Below, one piece after another: positions 6,964 to 14,493 of a stretch of 37,395 bases of DNA. The position numbers and the translations under genes were made by a program. Source of the stretch: an uncultured Mucilaginibacter sp. (GTDB lineage Bacteria; Bacteroidota; Bacteroidia; Sphingobacteriales; Sphingobacteriaceae); NCBI RefSeq assembly GCF_903893715.1, contig NZ_CAITNG010000127.1, positions 1-37,395 on the forward strand, read 5' to 3'. Positions within the stretch are counted from its first letter, which is position 1. Every line of letters starts with the position of its first letter. The notes under the pieces were generated by a model, which saw nothing but the letters and a program-made list of their open reading frames with translations, ran no database searches and was not told where the DNA came from.

Positions 6964-7647
6964 ATGATAGGTAACTCGGTTATAAAATTAGTGAATGTTG
7001 ATGTTTTTCAGCAAAAACACTTAGTGCTCAGCAATGTAAACCTGCATGTGGATAAAGGCGATTTTGTTTGGCTCATCGGGCAGACAGGCTCAGGCAAAAG
7101 CAGTTTGCTCAAAATTATTTATGGCGACCTGCACCTGAACAGTGGCGAAGGCCATGCCTGCGGGTACGACCTGAAAACGCTTTCGACCAAGGAAGTGCCT
7201 TTTTTACGCCGCAAGCTGGGCATTGTTTTCCAGGATTTTCAGTTACTGACCGACCGTACCGTTGCCCAGAACCTGGAGTTTGTAATGAAAGCCACCGGCT
7301 GGACCGACAAAAACCTGATTGCCGAACGTACCCGCGACGTATTGGAAAAAGTTGGCCTGCGCTCAAAAATAAACAAAATGCCGCACGAACTTTCGGGTGG
7401 CGAGCAGCAACGCGTGGTGGTTGCCCGTGCTTTGCTGAACGACCCGGAAATTATTTTGGCCGATGAACCTACCGGTAACCTCGACCCGGAAACATCGGAA
7501 GACCTGGTGATGCTGTTGAAACAGATCAGCCAGGGCGGTACAGCCGTTTTGGTTGCCACGCACGATTACCAGATCATCCGCGCCTTCCCTTCGCGCATTA
7601 TTAAGTGCGATAATGGGAAAGTGTTGGAGGATGTGCAGATTGCCTGA
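6964..7647 (+). CDS. ftsE: Cell-division ABC transporter ATP-binding protein FtsE
   Basis: ABC ATPase of 227 residues. In other bacteria FtsE pairs with the membrane protein FtsX and controls peptidoglycan hydrolases at the division site. Walker A is GQTGSGKSS (39-47), the Q-loop is VFQDFQLL (88-95), the signature is LSGGEQQR (143-150), Walker B is IILADEPTG (163-171) and the switch histidine is in VATHD. The start ATG 6964 lies five bases after the preceding stop. No FtsX-like gene is beside it; the permease at 26660 is MacB-like and too far away to be an obvious partner. A lipoprotein-export LolD-type ATPase is the main alternative, since the families are close. Confidence 0.85.
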   Translation: MIGNSVIKLVNVDVFQQKHLVLSNVNLHVDKGDFVWLIGQTGSGKSSLLKIIYGDLHLNSGEGHACGYDLKTLSTKEVPFLRRKLGIVFQDFQLLTDRTVAQNLEFVMKATGWTDKNLIAERTRDVLEKVGLRSKINKMPHELSGGEQQRVVVARALLNDPEIILADEPTGNLDPETSEDLVMLLKQISQGGTAVLVATHDYQIIRAFPSRIIKCDNGKVLEDVQIA

Positions 7648-7668
7648 TTTTAGAAGCAGTTTTTAGTT

Positions 7669-8271
7669 GCAGTGGCAGTAAAAAAAGAATATAAGAGGGC
7701 TGTAATTGTTGGCTTAAGTATTATGGCCTACTCCCTCTTGTTTATGCTGGTCAAGTGGGGTTGGTTCGCGTTATTCGTAGTGACGTTACTTCCAGGCTTC
7801 ATTTTCGGATATAGCCTTGCAAGAAATACGCATAAGGAAAAAGAGACAAGGGGGATTTATTTTATTTTAATTTCCGGAATATCTTATTTAGGATGTTTCT
7901 TGCTAAGTAGGGTTTATTATCAAACTCCAACTCCTTCTCCACTTTTTGACGCGTTTAAAATCCTTTATTCGAGATGTGTTGGTTCAATGATATTATCGAT
8001 ATCTTATCAGATTCTTGTATTGGAAAAAATTAATTTATACCGAACAATATCGACATTGATTTTTGTTGGAGTTATTAGTGCGATACCAAGTTGCGCATCA
8101 TTTTATTTCATTCTTACCTTTCAATTAGTTGATTTTAATTACAATGTATTTCATATACTACTAACTATTGGAACAACATCAATATACCCGCTTTGGCAAC
8201 TCGCTTTCGTCTGGGTAATGAATAAACCTGTCAGTGAAAAAACTGCCACCGCAAGCTAAAACTGCCACTGC
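7669..8271. repeat. Perfect 11-bp inverted repeat framing an AT-rich gene
   Basis: GCAGTGGCAGT at 7669-7679 and its exact reverse complement ACTGCCACTGC at 8261-8271 bracket the membrane-protein gene 7672-8259. The left arm contains the GTG start codon. Further ACTGCCA and CTGCTA words around the right arm show it belongs to a short tandem repeat that also encodes the last residues of the protein. Confidence 0.65.
7672..8259 (+). CDS. Predicted polytopic membrane protein, function unknown
   Basis: 195 residues with about six hydrophobic segments (roughly 10-29, 31-49, 62-83, 102-118, 127-151 and 158-183). It resembles general DUF4199-like inner-membrane proteins of Bacteroidota in size and layout, but I cannot assign a family. 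The start is GTG at 7672, the only early start in frame before Met18. The DNA is visibly richer in A and T than ftsE and grpE beside it, and it uses many TTT, ATT and TTA codons, which suggests later acquisition. Short inverted repeats lie at both ends, and the C-terminal TATAS is encoded by repeat sequence. Confidence 0.7.
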   Translation: MAVKKEYKRAVIVGLSIMAYSLLFMLVKWGWFALFVVTLLPGFIFGYSLARNTHKEKETRGIYFILISGISYLGCFLLSRVYYQTPTPSPLFDAFKILYSRCVGSMILSISYQILVLEKINLYRTISTLIFVGVISAIPSCASFYFILTFQLVDFNYNVFHILLTIGTTSIYPLWQLAFVWVMNKPVSEKTATAS

Positions 8272-8349
8272 TACTGCTACTATTAACTTAATTATGTCAG
8301 CTTGTCGCGATATAGCGAATGGCAGGATACTTGATTTGCCCGACCTGAT

Positions 8350-8970
8350 ATGAATTTTAACGACATGTTGAAGAAGAAAAAAAAGGAGACTACCGAGGCT
8401 CCCGAAAATCTGAACGAGCTTATGGACGAGATGCAAGAGGTGAACGAAGCCCAACAGAATATGGAGCTGGATAACGAAAATGAAGAGCAGGAACAACCGC
8501 AGCCATCTGCCGGCCCGGAATTATCTGCCGAAGAAAAACTAAAAGACCAATTGGTACAGGCAAATGATAAATATTTGCGTTTGTACGCGGAATTTGATAA
8601 TTTCCGTCGCCGCACCGCTAAAGAGCGCCAGGAAATGCTGCTAAGTGGCGGCAAAGATGTTTTGGCGTCGCTATTGCCGGTAATGGATGATTTTGACCGT
8701 GCCTTGAAAGCGATGGAAACCGCTACCGACGTTATCCCCGTAAAAGAGGGTGTAGCATTGGTACAAAACAAGCTAAAACATATTTTAACAGCCAAAGGCG
8801 TAAAAGAAATGGATACCAAAGGTCAGCCCTTTGATGCCGATATACACGAGGCCATTACCAACATACCCGCCGGCGACAAGCTGAAAGGCAAAGTGGTTGA
8901 CGAGCTTGAAAAAGGTTATTATTTAAACGACAAAGTGTTACGCTTTGCAAAAGTTGTTGTAGGGAATTAA
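8350..8970 (+). CDS. grpE: GrpE, nucleotide exchange factor of DnaK
   Basis: GrpE (206 residues) releases ADP from DnaK in the Hsp70 cycle and acts with DnaJ, encoded next. The N-terminal 70 residues are a charged, disordered arm with a lysine run (KKKKKE) and acidic EENE/QPQP stretches. The coiled coil follows (LKDQLVQANDKYLRLYAEFDNFRRRTAKERQEML), and the C-terminal beta domain contains GVKEMDTKGQPFDADIHEAI and the conserved end YYLNDKVLRFAKVVVGN. The gap to dnaJ is 87 bases and is filled by an octamer-repeat inverted structure. No CIRCE operator is visible upstream. Confidence 0.96.
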   Translation: MNFNDMLKKKKKETTEAPENLNELMDEMQEVNEAQQNMELDNENEEQEQPQPSAGPELSAEEKLKDQLVQANDKYLRLYAEFDNFRRRTAKERQEMLLSGGKDVLASLLPVMDDFDRALKAMETATDVIPVKEGVALVQNKLKHILTAKGVKEMDTKGQPFDADIHEAITNIPAGDKLKGKVVDELEKGYYLNDKVLRFAKVVVGN

Positions 8971-9050
8971 TGATTGATTTATTGAGTGATTGATTTATTG
9001 AGTGGTTTTAAGCTCAATCATTCATTCAATAAATCTCTAAATCGATCAAT
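8971..9050. repeat. Ten-unit octamer lattice between grpE and dnaJ
   Basis: The lattice begins on the base after the grpE stop and keeps an 8-base phase for 80 bases. The left half is TGATTGAT, TTATTGAG, TGATTGAT, TTATTGAG. The right half is CATTCATT, CAATAAAT, CTCTAAAT, CGATCAAT. The halves are near-complementary, so the intergenic mRNA can form a long imperfect hairpin seven bases before the dnaJ ATG. A related tract lies at 26586-26657. Confidence 0.85.
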
Positions 9051-9057
9051 AAAATAA

Positions 9058-10218
9058 ATGGCAAAAAGAGATTACTACGATATTCTTGGGATACCGAAAG
9101 GCTCATCGGCCGATGAGATAAAAAAGGCGTATCGTAAAATGGCTATCAAGTATCACCCGGATAAAAACCCGGACGATAAAGAAGCCGAAGAAAACTTTAA
9201 GGAAGCTGCCGAGGCTTATGAAGTTTTAAGCAACCTCGATAAACGTGCCCGTTACGACCAATTTGGCCATGCGGCCAATGCAAGTTCGCCTAACGGCGGC
9301 GGATATGGCGCGGGCGGTATGGATATGAACGACATATTCAGCCAGTTTGGCGACATTTTTGGCGGTGGCAGTCCGTTTGAAGGCTTTTTTGGCGGTGGGG
9401 GTCAGCAGCGTGGCGGCAGGCGTGTGGCCAAAGGCAGCAACCTGCGCATTAAAGTACGCTTAACGCTGGAAGAAATTGCCAACGGTGCCGAAAAGAAGAT
9501 AAAAGTGAACAAACAGGTAGTATGTACTACCTGCGATGGTACAGGGGCTAAGGACCGTTCATTGTTCCAAACCTGTAAAACCTGCGGTGGGCAAGGCGCG
9601 GTGCGCAGGGTAACCAATACCATTTTAGGCCAGATGCAAACCACCAGCACCTGCCCTACCTGTAACGGCGAAGGCACACAGATCACTTCGAAATGTACTG
9701 TTTGCCATGGCGATGGCGTAGTGCGCGGCGAAGAGACGATCAGCATCAACATACCTGCCGGTGTAAGCGAAGGTATGCAACTGAGCATGGGTGGCAAAGG
9801 TAATGCTGCCCCGCGCGGCGGTGTACCCGGCGACCTCATTATCCTGATAGAAGAGATACCACACGAAACCCTGAAACGCGATGGCAACAACGTGGTGTAC
9901 GATTTTCACATCAGCTTTATTGATGCCGCTTTGGGCACCAGTATTGAAGTACCGACCATCGACGGCAAAGCGAAAATAAAGATAGACCCGGGCACACAAG
10001 GCGGCCGTATGCTGCGCTTAAAAGGCAAAGGCGTACCCGAAGTAAACTCGTACCATCGCGGCGACCAGCTCATCCACATTAACGTGTGGACACCAAAGGC
10101 CCTGAGCCGCGAAGAGCGCGAGCTGCTGGAAAAACTGCAAAACTCGCCCAATTTTAAACCGAACCCCGGAAAGAATGAGAAAAGCTTCTTTGAACGGATG
10201 AAGGAGTATTTTGAATAA
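9058..10218 (+). CDS. dnaJ: Chaperone protein DnaJ
   Basis: Hsp40 co-chaperone, 386 residues, that stimulates the DnaK ATPase and binds unfolded protein. The J domain is at 1-70 with HPD at 33-35. A Gly/Phe-rich linker follows ([13 protein letters not shown] ... [14 protein letters not shown]). The zinc-binding region has all four CxxCxGxG repeats: [24 protein letters not shown] and CTVCHGDG. Two C-terminal substrate-binding domains and the dimer region complete a type I DnaJ of normal length. It sits with grpE; dnaK is not in the window. A heptamer tract, a terminator and a large REP palindrome follow. Confidence 0.97.
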   Translation: MAKRDYYDILGIPKGSSADEIKKAYRKMAIKYHPDKNPDDKEAEENFKEAAEAYEVLSNLDKRARYDQFGHAANASSPNGGGYGAGGMDMNDIFSQFGDIFGGGSPFEGFFGGGGQQRGGRRVAKGSNLRIKVRLTLEEIANGAEKKIKVNKQVVCTTCDGTGAKDRSLFQTCKTCGGQGAVRRVTNTILGQMQTTSTCPTCNGEGTQITSKCTVCHGDGVVRGEETISINIPAGVSEGMQLSMGGKGNAAPRGGVPGDLIILIEEIPHETLKRDGNNVVYDFHISFIDAALGTSIEVPTIDGKAKIKIDPGTQGGRMLRLKGKGVPEVNSYHRGDQLIHINVWTPKALSREERELLEKLQNSPNFKPNPGKNEKSFFERMKEYFE

Positions 10219-10221
10219 AAT

Positions 10222-10249
10222 AGCTGAAAGCTAAAAGCAGAAAGCTGAA
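10222..10249. repeat. Heptamer tract three bases after the dnaJ stop
   Basis: AGCTGAA, AGCTAAA, AGCAGAA and AGCTGAA in one phase, purine-rich on the dnaJ coding strand. It is the same family as the tracts at 697-768 and 795-829. Confidence 0.75.
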
Positions 10250-10257
10250 AGGTTTTT

Positions 10258-10289
10258 AAAAGCCCGGAACTTATGGTTTCGGGCTTTTT
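10258..10289 (+). terminator. Terminator after dnaJ
   Basis: AAAAGCCCG (10258-10266) pairs with CGGGCTTTT (10280-10288), extended by GAAC/GTTT, and ends in five Ts. It could also act on the minus strand for the YdeI-like operon. Confidence 0.8.
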
Positions 10290-10298
10290 CATTAATAA

Positions 10299-10402
10299 CG
10301 CGTCATTGCGAGCGGTAGCGAAGCAACCTCTACACATGCTTATCGATGATCTACGTGGTGTGACTGTCGCGCAGAGGTTGCTTCGTGCCTCGCAATGACG
10401 CG
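10299..10402. repeat. Large REP-like palindrome (CGTCATTGCGAG family)
   Basis: The outer arms CGCGTCATTGCGAG (10299-10312) and CTCGCAATGACGCG (10389-10402) are perfect complements. The inner arms CGAAGCAACCTCT (10319-10331) and AGAGGTTGCTTCG (10373-10385) are as well. Half-elements of the same family lie at 26467-26529 and 36720-36777, and all three share the CTGTCGCGCAG word. Confidence 0.85.
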
Positions 10403-10414
10403 ATGGTTATATGT

Positions 10415-10442
10415 CTTGATTCTTGCCTCTTGATTCTTACGT
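10415..10442. repeat. Heptamer tract ending at the YdeI-like stop codon
   Basis: CTTGATT, CTTGCCT, CTTGATT and CTTACGT in one phase; the last unit touches the stop codon (10443-10445). On the gene's own strand the units read as purine-rich AAG words. Confidence 0.75.
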
Positions 10443-11099
10443 CTATTTCTCCGCCGGGTTCTTCTTCCCTTTCAGCAACATCTCTACCATTTTTTCAAGC
10501 CGAGCATCGCGGGTTTTTTGTTGCTTGGCGCCGACAATCCACATGATGTATTCTTTGCGATGCGACCAGGTCAGTTTTTCGTAAGTTTGGTAGGCCGCGG
10601 GTTCGGCTTGCAGGGCTTCCTGCACGTCGGGCGGCAGGGTGATGATCTTGTTATCTACATCAATATATTGGCCGTATTCGTTTTGTTTGATATCGGCTAA
10701 AGCCATACCCGAGCTTTTGCGCAGACCTAAATGGCGCAGACGCACGCAGGTCCAGGTATCATCAAAGGCGGCGTTTGCCACGGCATCCAGGTTAAACGTA
10801 GGCAGCATGTCCCATTGCATCATGGCCAAATCGGTATCCATGTCCGAGCTTTTTTTGGGGTAGCATACCCAAACCACGGTTTCATCTTTAATAATTGGCG
10901 TTAAGGCGGTCAGTTGTTCTATCAGTTGCGCCCTTTTGGTGCTGAAGAACAGGATACCATTGACAGCACCCCCTACTGCGGTAGTGGCTTTCAACCCGTC
11001 TGGCAAGGGCTGCAGTTGCTCCATACATTCGGCGGGAACATTGTAAAACAACCAGCTCGCATCGGGCTTGATGAGCAGCTTTTTGGCAAGTGCATTCAT
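10443..11099 (-). CDS. YdeI/OmpD-associated family protein
   Basis: 218 residues. The C-terminal part (about 148-212: LPPDVQEALQAEPAAYQTYEKL, then SHRKEYIMWI and TRDARLEKMVEMLLKG) matches the YdeI/OmpD-associated domain, sometimes called bacteriocin-protection protein. The N-terminal 145 residues resemble the DUF3052-like part often fused to it (YPKKSSDMDTD ... WTCVRLRH). No enzyme motif is known and the molecular role is unclear. It is the last gene of a minus-strand set galK - SpoU methyltransferase - this gene, 15 bases after the methyltransferase. The chosen start, ATG 11099, fits that spacing. Confidence 0.8.
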   Translation of the reverse strand: MNALAKKLLIKPDASWLFYNVPAECMEQLQPLPDGLKATTAVGGAVNGILFFSTKRAQLIEQLTALTPIIKDETVVWVCYPKKSSDMDTDLAMMQWDMLPTFNLDAVANAAFDDTWTCVRLRHLGLRKSSGMALADIKQNEYGQYIDVDNKIITLPPDVQEALQAEPAAYQTYEKLTWSHRKEYIMWIVGAKQQKTRDARLEKMVEMLLKGKKNPAEK

Positions 11100-11114
11100 G
11101 GTGCTTCTAAATTT

Positions 11115-11642
11115 TTATCTAAATTTAGAAAACAAATCCCACAGAATAATACCTGCCGATACAACAATATTAAAAGAGTGTTTGGTGCCGAACTGCGGTA
11201 TCTCTATACAGGCATCAATATGCTGCATTACGTCTTCATCTACCCCGTTTACTTCGTTCCCGAAGATGAGGGCGTATTTTTTATCCTTTTCGGGAATGAA
11301 CTCATTGAGCATGGTGCTGTTTTCGGCCTGCTCGATGGCGATGATGAGGTAACCGCTTTCGCGGAGATGGTTAACCGCATCCATTGTGGTAGCAAAATGC
11401 TTCCAGTTTACCGATTGTGTGGCGCCTAAGGCAGTTTTTTCTATCTCGCGGTTGGGTGGTGTGCCGGTTATCCCGCAAAGGCAAACCTGGTCTACAGCAA
11501 AAGCATCGGATGTACGGAAGATGGAGCCCACGTTATGCAAACTGCGCACATTGTCCAACACCACTGCCACCGGCAATTTTTGCTGCGTTTTAAATTCGGC
11601 AACGGTGGCACGGTTTAGCTCGTCTAATTTGAGTTTGCGCAT
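11115..11642 (-). CDS. TrmH/SpoU-family RNA 2'-O-methyltransferase
   Basis: SPOUT methyltransferase, 175 residues, which would transfer a methyl group from S-adenosylmethionine to a ribose 2'-OH in tRNA or rRNA. Motif 1 is LDNVRSLHNVGSIFRTSDAF with the catalytic-type Asn and Arg. Motif 2 is LIFGNEVNGV and motif 3 is IPQFGTKHSFNIVVSAGI, forming the trefoil knot. The short length without an N-terminal RNA-binding domain fits the TrmL/TrmH-like group. The exact target nucleotide cannot be told. It starts three bases after the galK stop, so translational coupling is likely. Confidence 0.9.
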   Translation of the reverse strand: MRKLKLDELNRATVAEFKTQQKLPVAVVLDNVRSLHNVGSIFRTSDAFAVDQVCLCGITGTPPNREIEKTALGATQSVNWKHFATTMDAVNHLRESGYLIIAIEQAENSTMLNEFIPEKDKKYALIFGNEVNGVDEDVMQHIDACIEIPQFGTKHSFNIVVSAGIILWDLFSKFR

Positions 11643-11645
11643 GGT

Positions 11646-12803
11646 TTAGTCTTTCAATTCGCTAACGCCGTGGCCTATCAGCGAGGCATATACCGAGGGC
11701 GCGTAACCTATTTTCGACTCGTAATAGAGTGTAAATTTGGTAATAAAGGTTTCGAGGCTGTCTTTTTTTACTATCGCGATACCGCAACCGCCAAAGCCCG
11801 CGCCGGTCATTCGCGCGCCAATTACATTGGGGTCAGTTTTGCCGTACTCGGCAATGCAGTCGAGTTCTTTTCCGCTTACTTCGTACAAGTTTTTTAGCGA
11901 GTCGTGACTGGCGTACATCAGTTGGCCAAATTCTTCCAATTTGTTTTCCGACAACGCTTTGGCTGCCTGTTTTACCCGTTGATTTTCGTAAACCACATGA
12001 GTAGCACGTTTCAATACTGTTGGGTCAGTTACGAGGTGTTTATGTAGTTCGAAGGTTGCGGAATCCAGGTCGCAGAGGTTGGCGATATCCAGCTCTTGCT
12101 GTAATTGTTTGAGCGCGGTCTGGCATTCCTGCACGCGCTCGTTGTATTTCGATTCGGCCAGTTTACGCAGTTTGTTGGTATTGATGATGGCCAGCAGATG
12201 GTCGCCGAGGTTGGTGGGCACGGCTTCGTAATCCAAGGTATCACAATTCAAAACCAAGGCTTTGTCCGTTTCGCCAAATGCTACCGCGAACTGGTCCATA
12301 ATACCGCTGCTTACGCCGATAAACTCGTTTTCTACGCGTTTTGATATGAGCACCAGTTCCAGTTTGGTCAAGCCGCAATTGAACAGCTGATTGAACGCGA
12401 AAGCGGTAACCACTTCGATAGAAGCCGATGAAGACAAGCCCGAACCGATGGGTATATCGCCGTAATAGAGCATATCCAAACCGCCCAGTTCTTTACCACC
12501 TTCGATCAGGTAATTGATAACGCCCAAAGGGTAATTGAACCATTCCTCGCCCGATTTGGTGTAGGATGATTGCAAAGGTATTTCCAGTTGCTCTTCAAAA
12601 TTTACGCTTTTAAAGCGGAACACTTTATCGCTGTTGGGCGCGATAAGCATATAAGTACCCAAAGTAATGGCACAGGGCATTACCAAGCCGCCGTTATAGT
12701 CAATATGCTCACCGATAAGGTTAACACGCCCCGGCGAAAAAAAGGTATGGGTTGCTTCTTTGTTATATCGGTTTTTAAACTCTTGTTTCAGGTTTGCTTT
12801 CAT
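11646..12803 (-). CDS. galK: Galactokinase
   Basis: GHMP kinase of 385 residues that phosphorylates galactose at C1 with ATP, the first Leloir-pathway step. The galactokinase signature GRVNLIGEHIDYN is at 25-37. The ATP-binding GHMP motif PIGSGLSSSAS is at 118-128, and motif 3 is MTGAGFGGCGIAIV near the C-terminus. The length is typical. galM, galT and galE are not next to it. Downstream genes are instead an RNA methyltransferase and a YdeI-like protein, an unusual operon. A dyad TTATCAA/TTGATAA lies 22-41 bases upstream of the ATG and is a possible operator. Confidence 0.95.
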   Translation of the reverse strand: MKANLKQEFKNRYNKEATHTFFSPGRVNLIGEHIDYNGGLVMPCAITLGTYMLIAPNSDKVFRFKSVNFEEQLEIPLQSSYTKSGEEWFNYPLGVINYLIEGGKELGGLDMLYYGDIPIGSGLSSSASIEVVTAFAFNQLFNCGLTKLELVLISKRVENEFIGVSSGIMDQFAVAFGETDKALVLNCDTLDYEAVPTNLGDHLLAIINTNKLRKLAESKYNERVQECQTALKQLQQELDIANLCDLDSATFELHKHLVTDPTVLKRATHVVYENQRVKQAAKALSENKLEEFGQLMYASHDSLKNLYEVSGKELDCIAEYGKTDPNVIGARMTGAGFGGCGIAIVKKDSLETFITKFTLYYESKIGYAPSVYASLIGHGVSELKD

Positions 12804-12824
12804 CGGCGTATTCTATTTTACTCA

Positions 12825-12844
12825 TTATCAATTGGTTTTGATAA
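12825..12844. promoter_or_regulatory. Dyad TTATCAA - 6 - TTGATAA upstream of galK, candidate operator
   Basis: A perfect 7-base dyad with a 6-base spacer lies in the 203-base divergent region between galK and the MetX-like gene. Position and symmetry suit a dimeric repressor. No binding protein is known and chance is possible in AT-rich DNA. Confidence 0.3.
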
Positions 12845-13006
12845 GAGATATCGATTTTTGTATGAGCACCAAATATGCTCAAAAAATTTAATATTGTATG
12901 CTTAACACTTATACATGTTTATGCTTTGTAATTTTTGAAGCAACGATGGCGCATGGTCGACATATATTGGTGCTTATCTGTATATTGAGCTGACTTATCC
13001 GATTAT

Positions 13007-14092
13007 ATGAAAAAAATATTATTGCTGCTTCTGTTGGCCCCCGGTGCTTTCGCGCAAAACGCTCGCCGTGTCGACCATTCCGTGGCACAGGAGTTCATCA
13101 TCAAAAACTTTAAGAACGAGGCCGGTATTACGCTGCCCGAAGCGCATATTATATATGGTACTTACGGGCATTTAAATGCCGCGCACGACAATGCCATCCT
13201 TTGCCCCTCGCATTATATGGCCGACCACCATGGTTACGAGTGGCTTATAGGCCCGGGAAGGGCACTGGATACCGCGAAATACTTCATTGTTTGCACTGAG
13301 CTATTTGGCAACGGACATTCCTCGTCGCCGAGCAACACGCCTGAGCCTTTTCACGGGCCACGTTTCCCCATCATGAACATTCGCGATAATGTAGAAGCCG
13401 TCCATCAACTATTGCTGGAAGATTTGAAAATAACGCACCTGAAGGCTATTATCGGTTTTTCGATGGGTGCGCAGCAAGCTTTTCAATGGGCCGTTAGTTA
13501 CCCGGTATTCGCGGATAAAATCGTGGCCACATCGGGCACAGCCAAAACATACGGGCATGGTATTGTACGCTTAGAAGGGCAGATATCTGCTCTTACCGCT
13601 GACGCCACCTTTAATAACGGCGATTATACCGCTCCCCCCGAAAAAGGCTTGCAGGCCTTCGGCATGGTATGGACGGGATGGCTGTACTCGCAGGAATGGT
13701 GGCGAAAGGAACTTTGGCGTACCAATACGCCGCCGGGCACCACTTTTGAGCAGGTAGTGGATAACTACCGCAAACATTTTATCCCCGGTGCCGATGCCAA
13801 TAACCTGATATTACAGATGCGCACCTGGCAGCAAAACAACGTGGGCAATACCCCCGGCTTTAACGGCGATGTGGAAAAGGCACTGGCATCCATCAAGGTG
13901 CCGTTTATGTATATGCCATCAGAAACGGACCTGTATTTCCCGATAAATGATGCGAAGTACGAGCAGGCTTTTATACCACATGTGGTATTTAAACCCATCC
14001 CCTCGCTTTGGGGGCATACTGCCGGTGCGGGCAGTAACCCCGCCGACTTGAAGTTTTTAAATGAAAACATCGGTAGTTTCATCAACCAATAA
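13007..14092 (+). CDS. Secreted MetX-like alpha/beta hydrolase
   Basis: 361 residues. An N-terminal signal peptide (KKILLLLLLAPGAFAQ, cleavage after about residue 17) sends it to the periplasm. The rest has the homoserine O-acetyltransferase (MetX) fold: YGTYGHLNAAHDNAIL, the oxyanion region TELFGNGHSSSPSNTP, the nucleophile elbow GFSMGAQQA with Ser152, Asp308 in SETDLYFP and His337 in LWGHTAG. True MetX enzymes work in the cytoplasm on acetyl-CoA, so an exported relative is more likely a hydrolase or acyltransferase on another substrate. Both the substrate and the reaction are unknown. It is followed after 13 bases by the YciI-like gene. Confidence 0.87.
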   Translation: MKKILLLLLLAPGAFAQNARRVDHSVAQEFIIKNFKNEAGITLPEAHIIYGTYGHLNAAHDNAILCPSHYMADHHGYEWLIGPGRALDTAKYFIVCTELFGNGHSSSPSNTPEPFHGPRFPIMNIRDNVEAVHQLLLEDLKITHLKAIIGFSMGAQQAFQWAVSYPVFADKIVATSGTAKTYGHGIVRLEGQISALTADATFNNGDYTAPPEKGLQAFGMVWTGWLYSQEWWRKELWRTNTPPGTTFEQVVDNYRKHFIPGADANNLILQMRTWQQNNVGNTPGFNGDVEKALASIKVPFMYMPSETDLYFPINDAKYEQAFIPHVVFKPIPSLWGHTAGAGSNPADLKFLNENIGSFINQ

Positions 14093-14105
14093 GTACATTT
14101 AGCCC

Positions 14106-14408
14106 ATGAAACAATACATCATCACCGGTTACGACCATACCGACGAAGGCGCTATAGACCGCCGCATGGCCGTACGCCCCCAGCACCTTGAGGGCGCAAA
14201 GGAATTAAAAGCCAACAATAACTATATTATGGGCGGTGCCATATTAGACGATGAAGGAAAAATGATAGGCTCAGTAATGGTGCTGCAATTTGAGACCGAG
14301 GAAGAATTGGAAGCATGGAAAAAAAGGGAAATATACATTACCGCCGGCGTTTGGGAAACGGTGGAGGTGAAACCGTTTAGGGTGGTGTATTCTACACAGG
14401 TGAATTAA
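14106..14408 (+). CDS. YciI-like protein (YCII-related domain)
   Basis: A 100-residue protein of the dimeric alpha/beta-barrel YciI family, with the characteristic RRMAVRPQHLEGAKEL (the conserved His on the first helix) and the strand GSVMVLQFETEEELEAWKKREIYITAGVWETVEVKPF. The biochemical role of most members is not settled; some are dehydrochlorinase- or muconolactone-isomerase-like. It probably shares a transcript with the MetX-like gene, 13 bases upstream. Confidence 0.88.
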   Translation: MKQYIITGYDHTDEGAIDRRMAVRPQHLEGAKELKANNNYIMGGAILDDEGKMIGSVMVLQFETEEELEAWKKREIYITAGVWETVEVKPFRVVYSTQVN

Positions 14409-14421
14409 TCCCTATTTAATG

Positions 14422-14491
14422 GAAGATGGAAGACGTAAGATGGAAGATGTAAAAAAACAAATCCGAAATCGAACATTCGAAATTCGAAATC
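14422..14491. repeat. Ten-unit heptamer lattice between yciI-like and carboxylase genes
   Basis: Units GAAGATG, GAAGACG, TAAGATG, GAAGATG, TAAAAAA, ACAAATC, CGAAATC, GAACATT, CGAAATT and CGAAATC keep one 7-base phase for 70 bases. The tract ends two bases before the stop codon of the carboxylase gene. It has the same left/right layout as the tract inside the acyl-CoA reductase. Confidence 0.88.
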
Positions 14492-14493
14492 AA

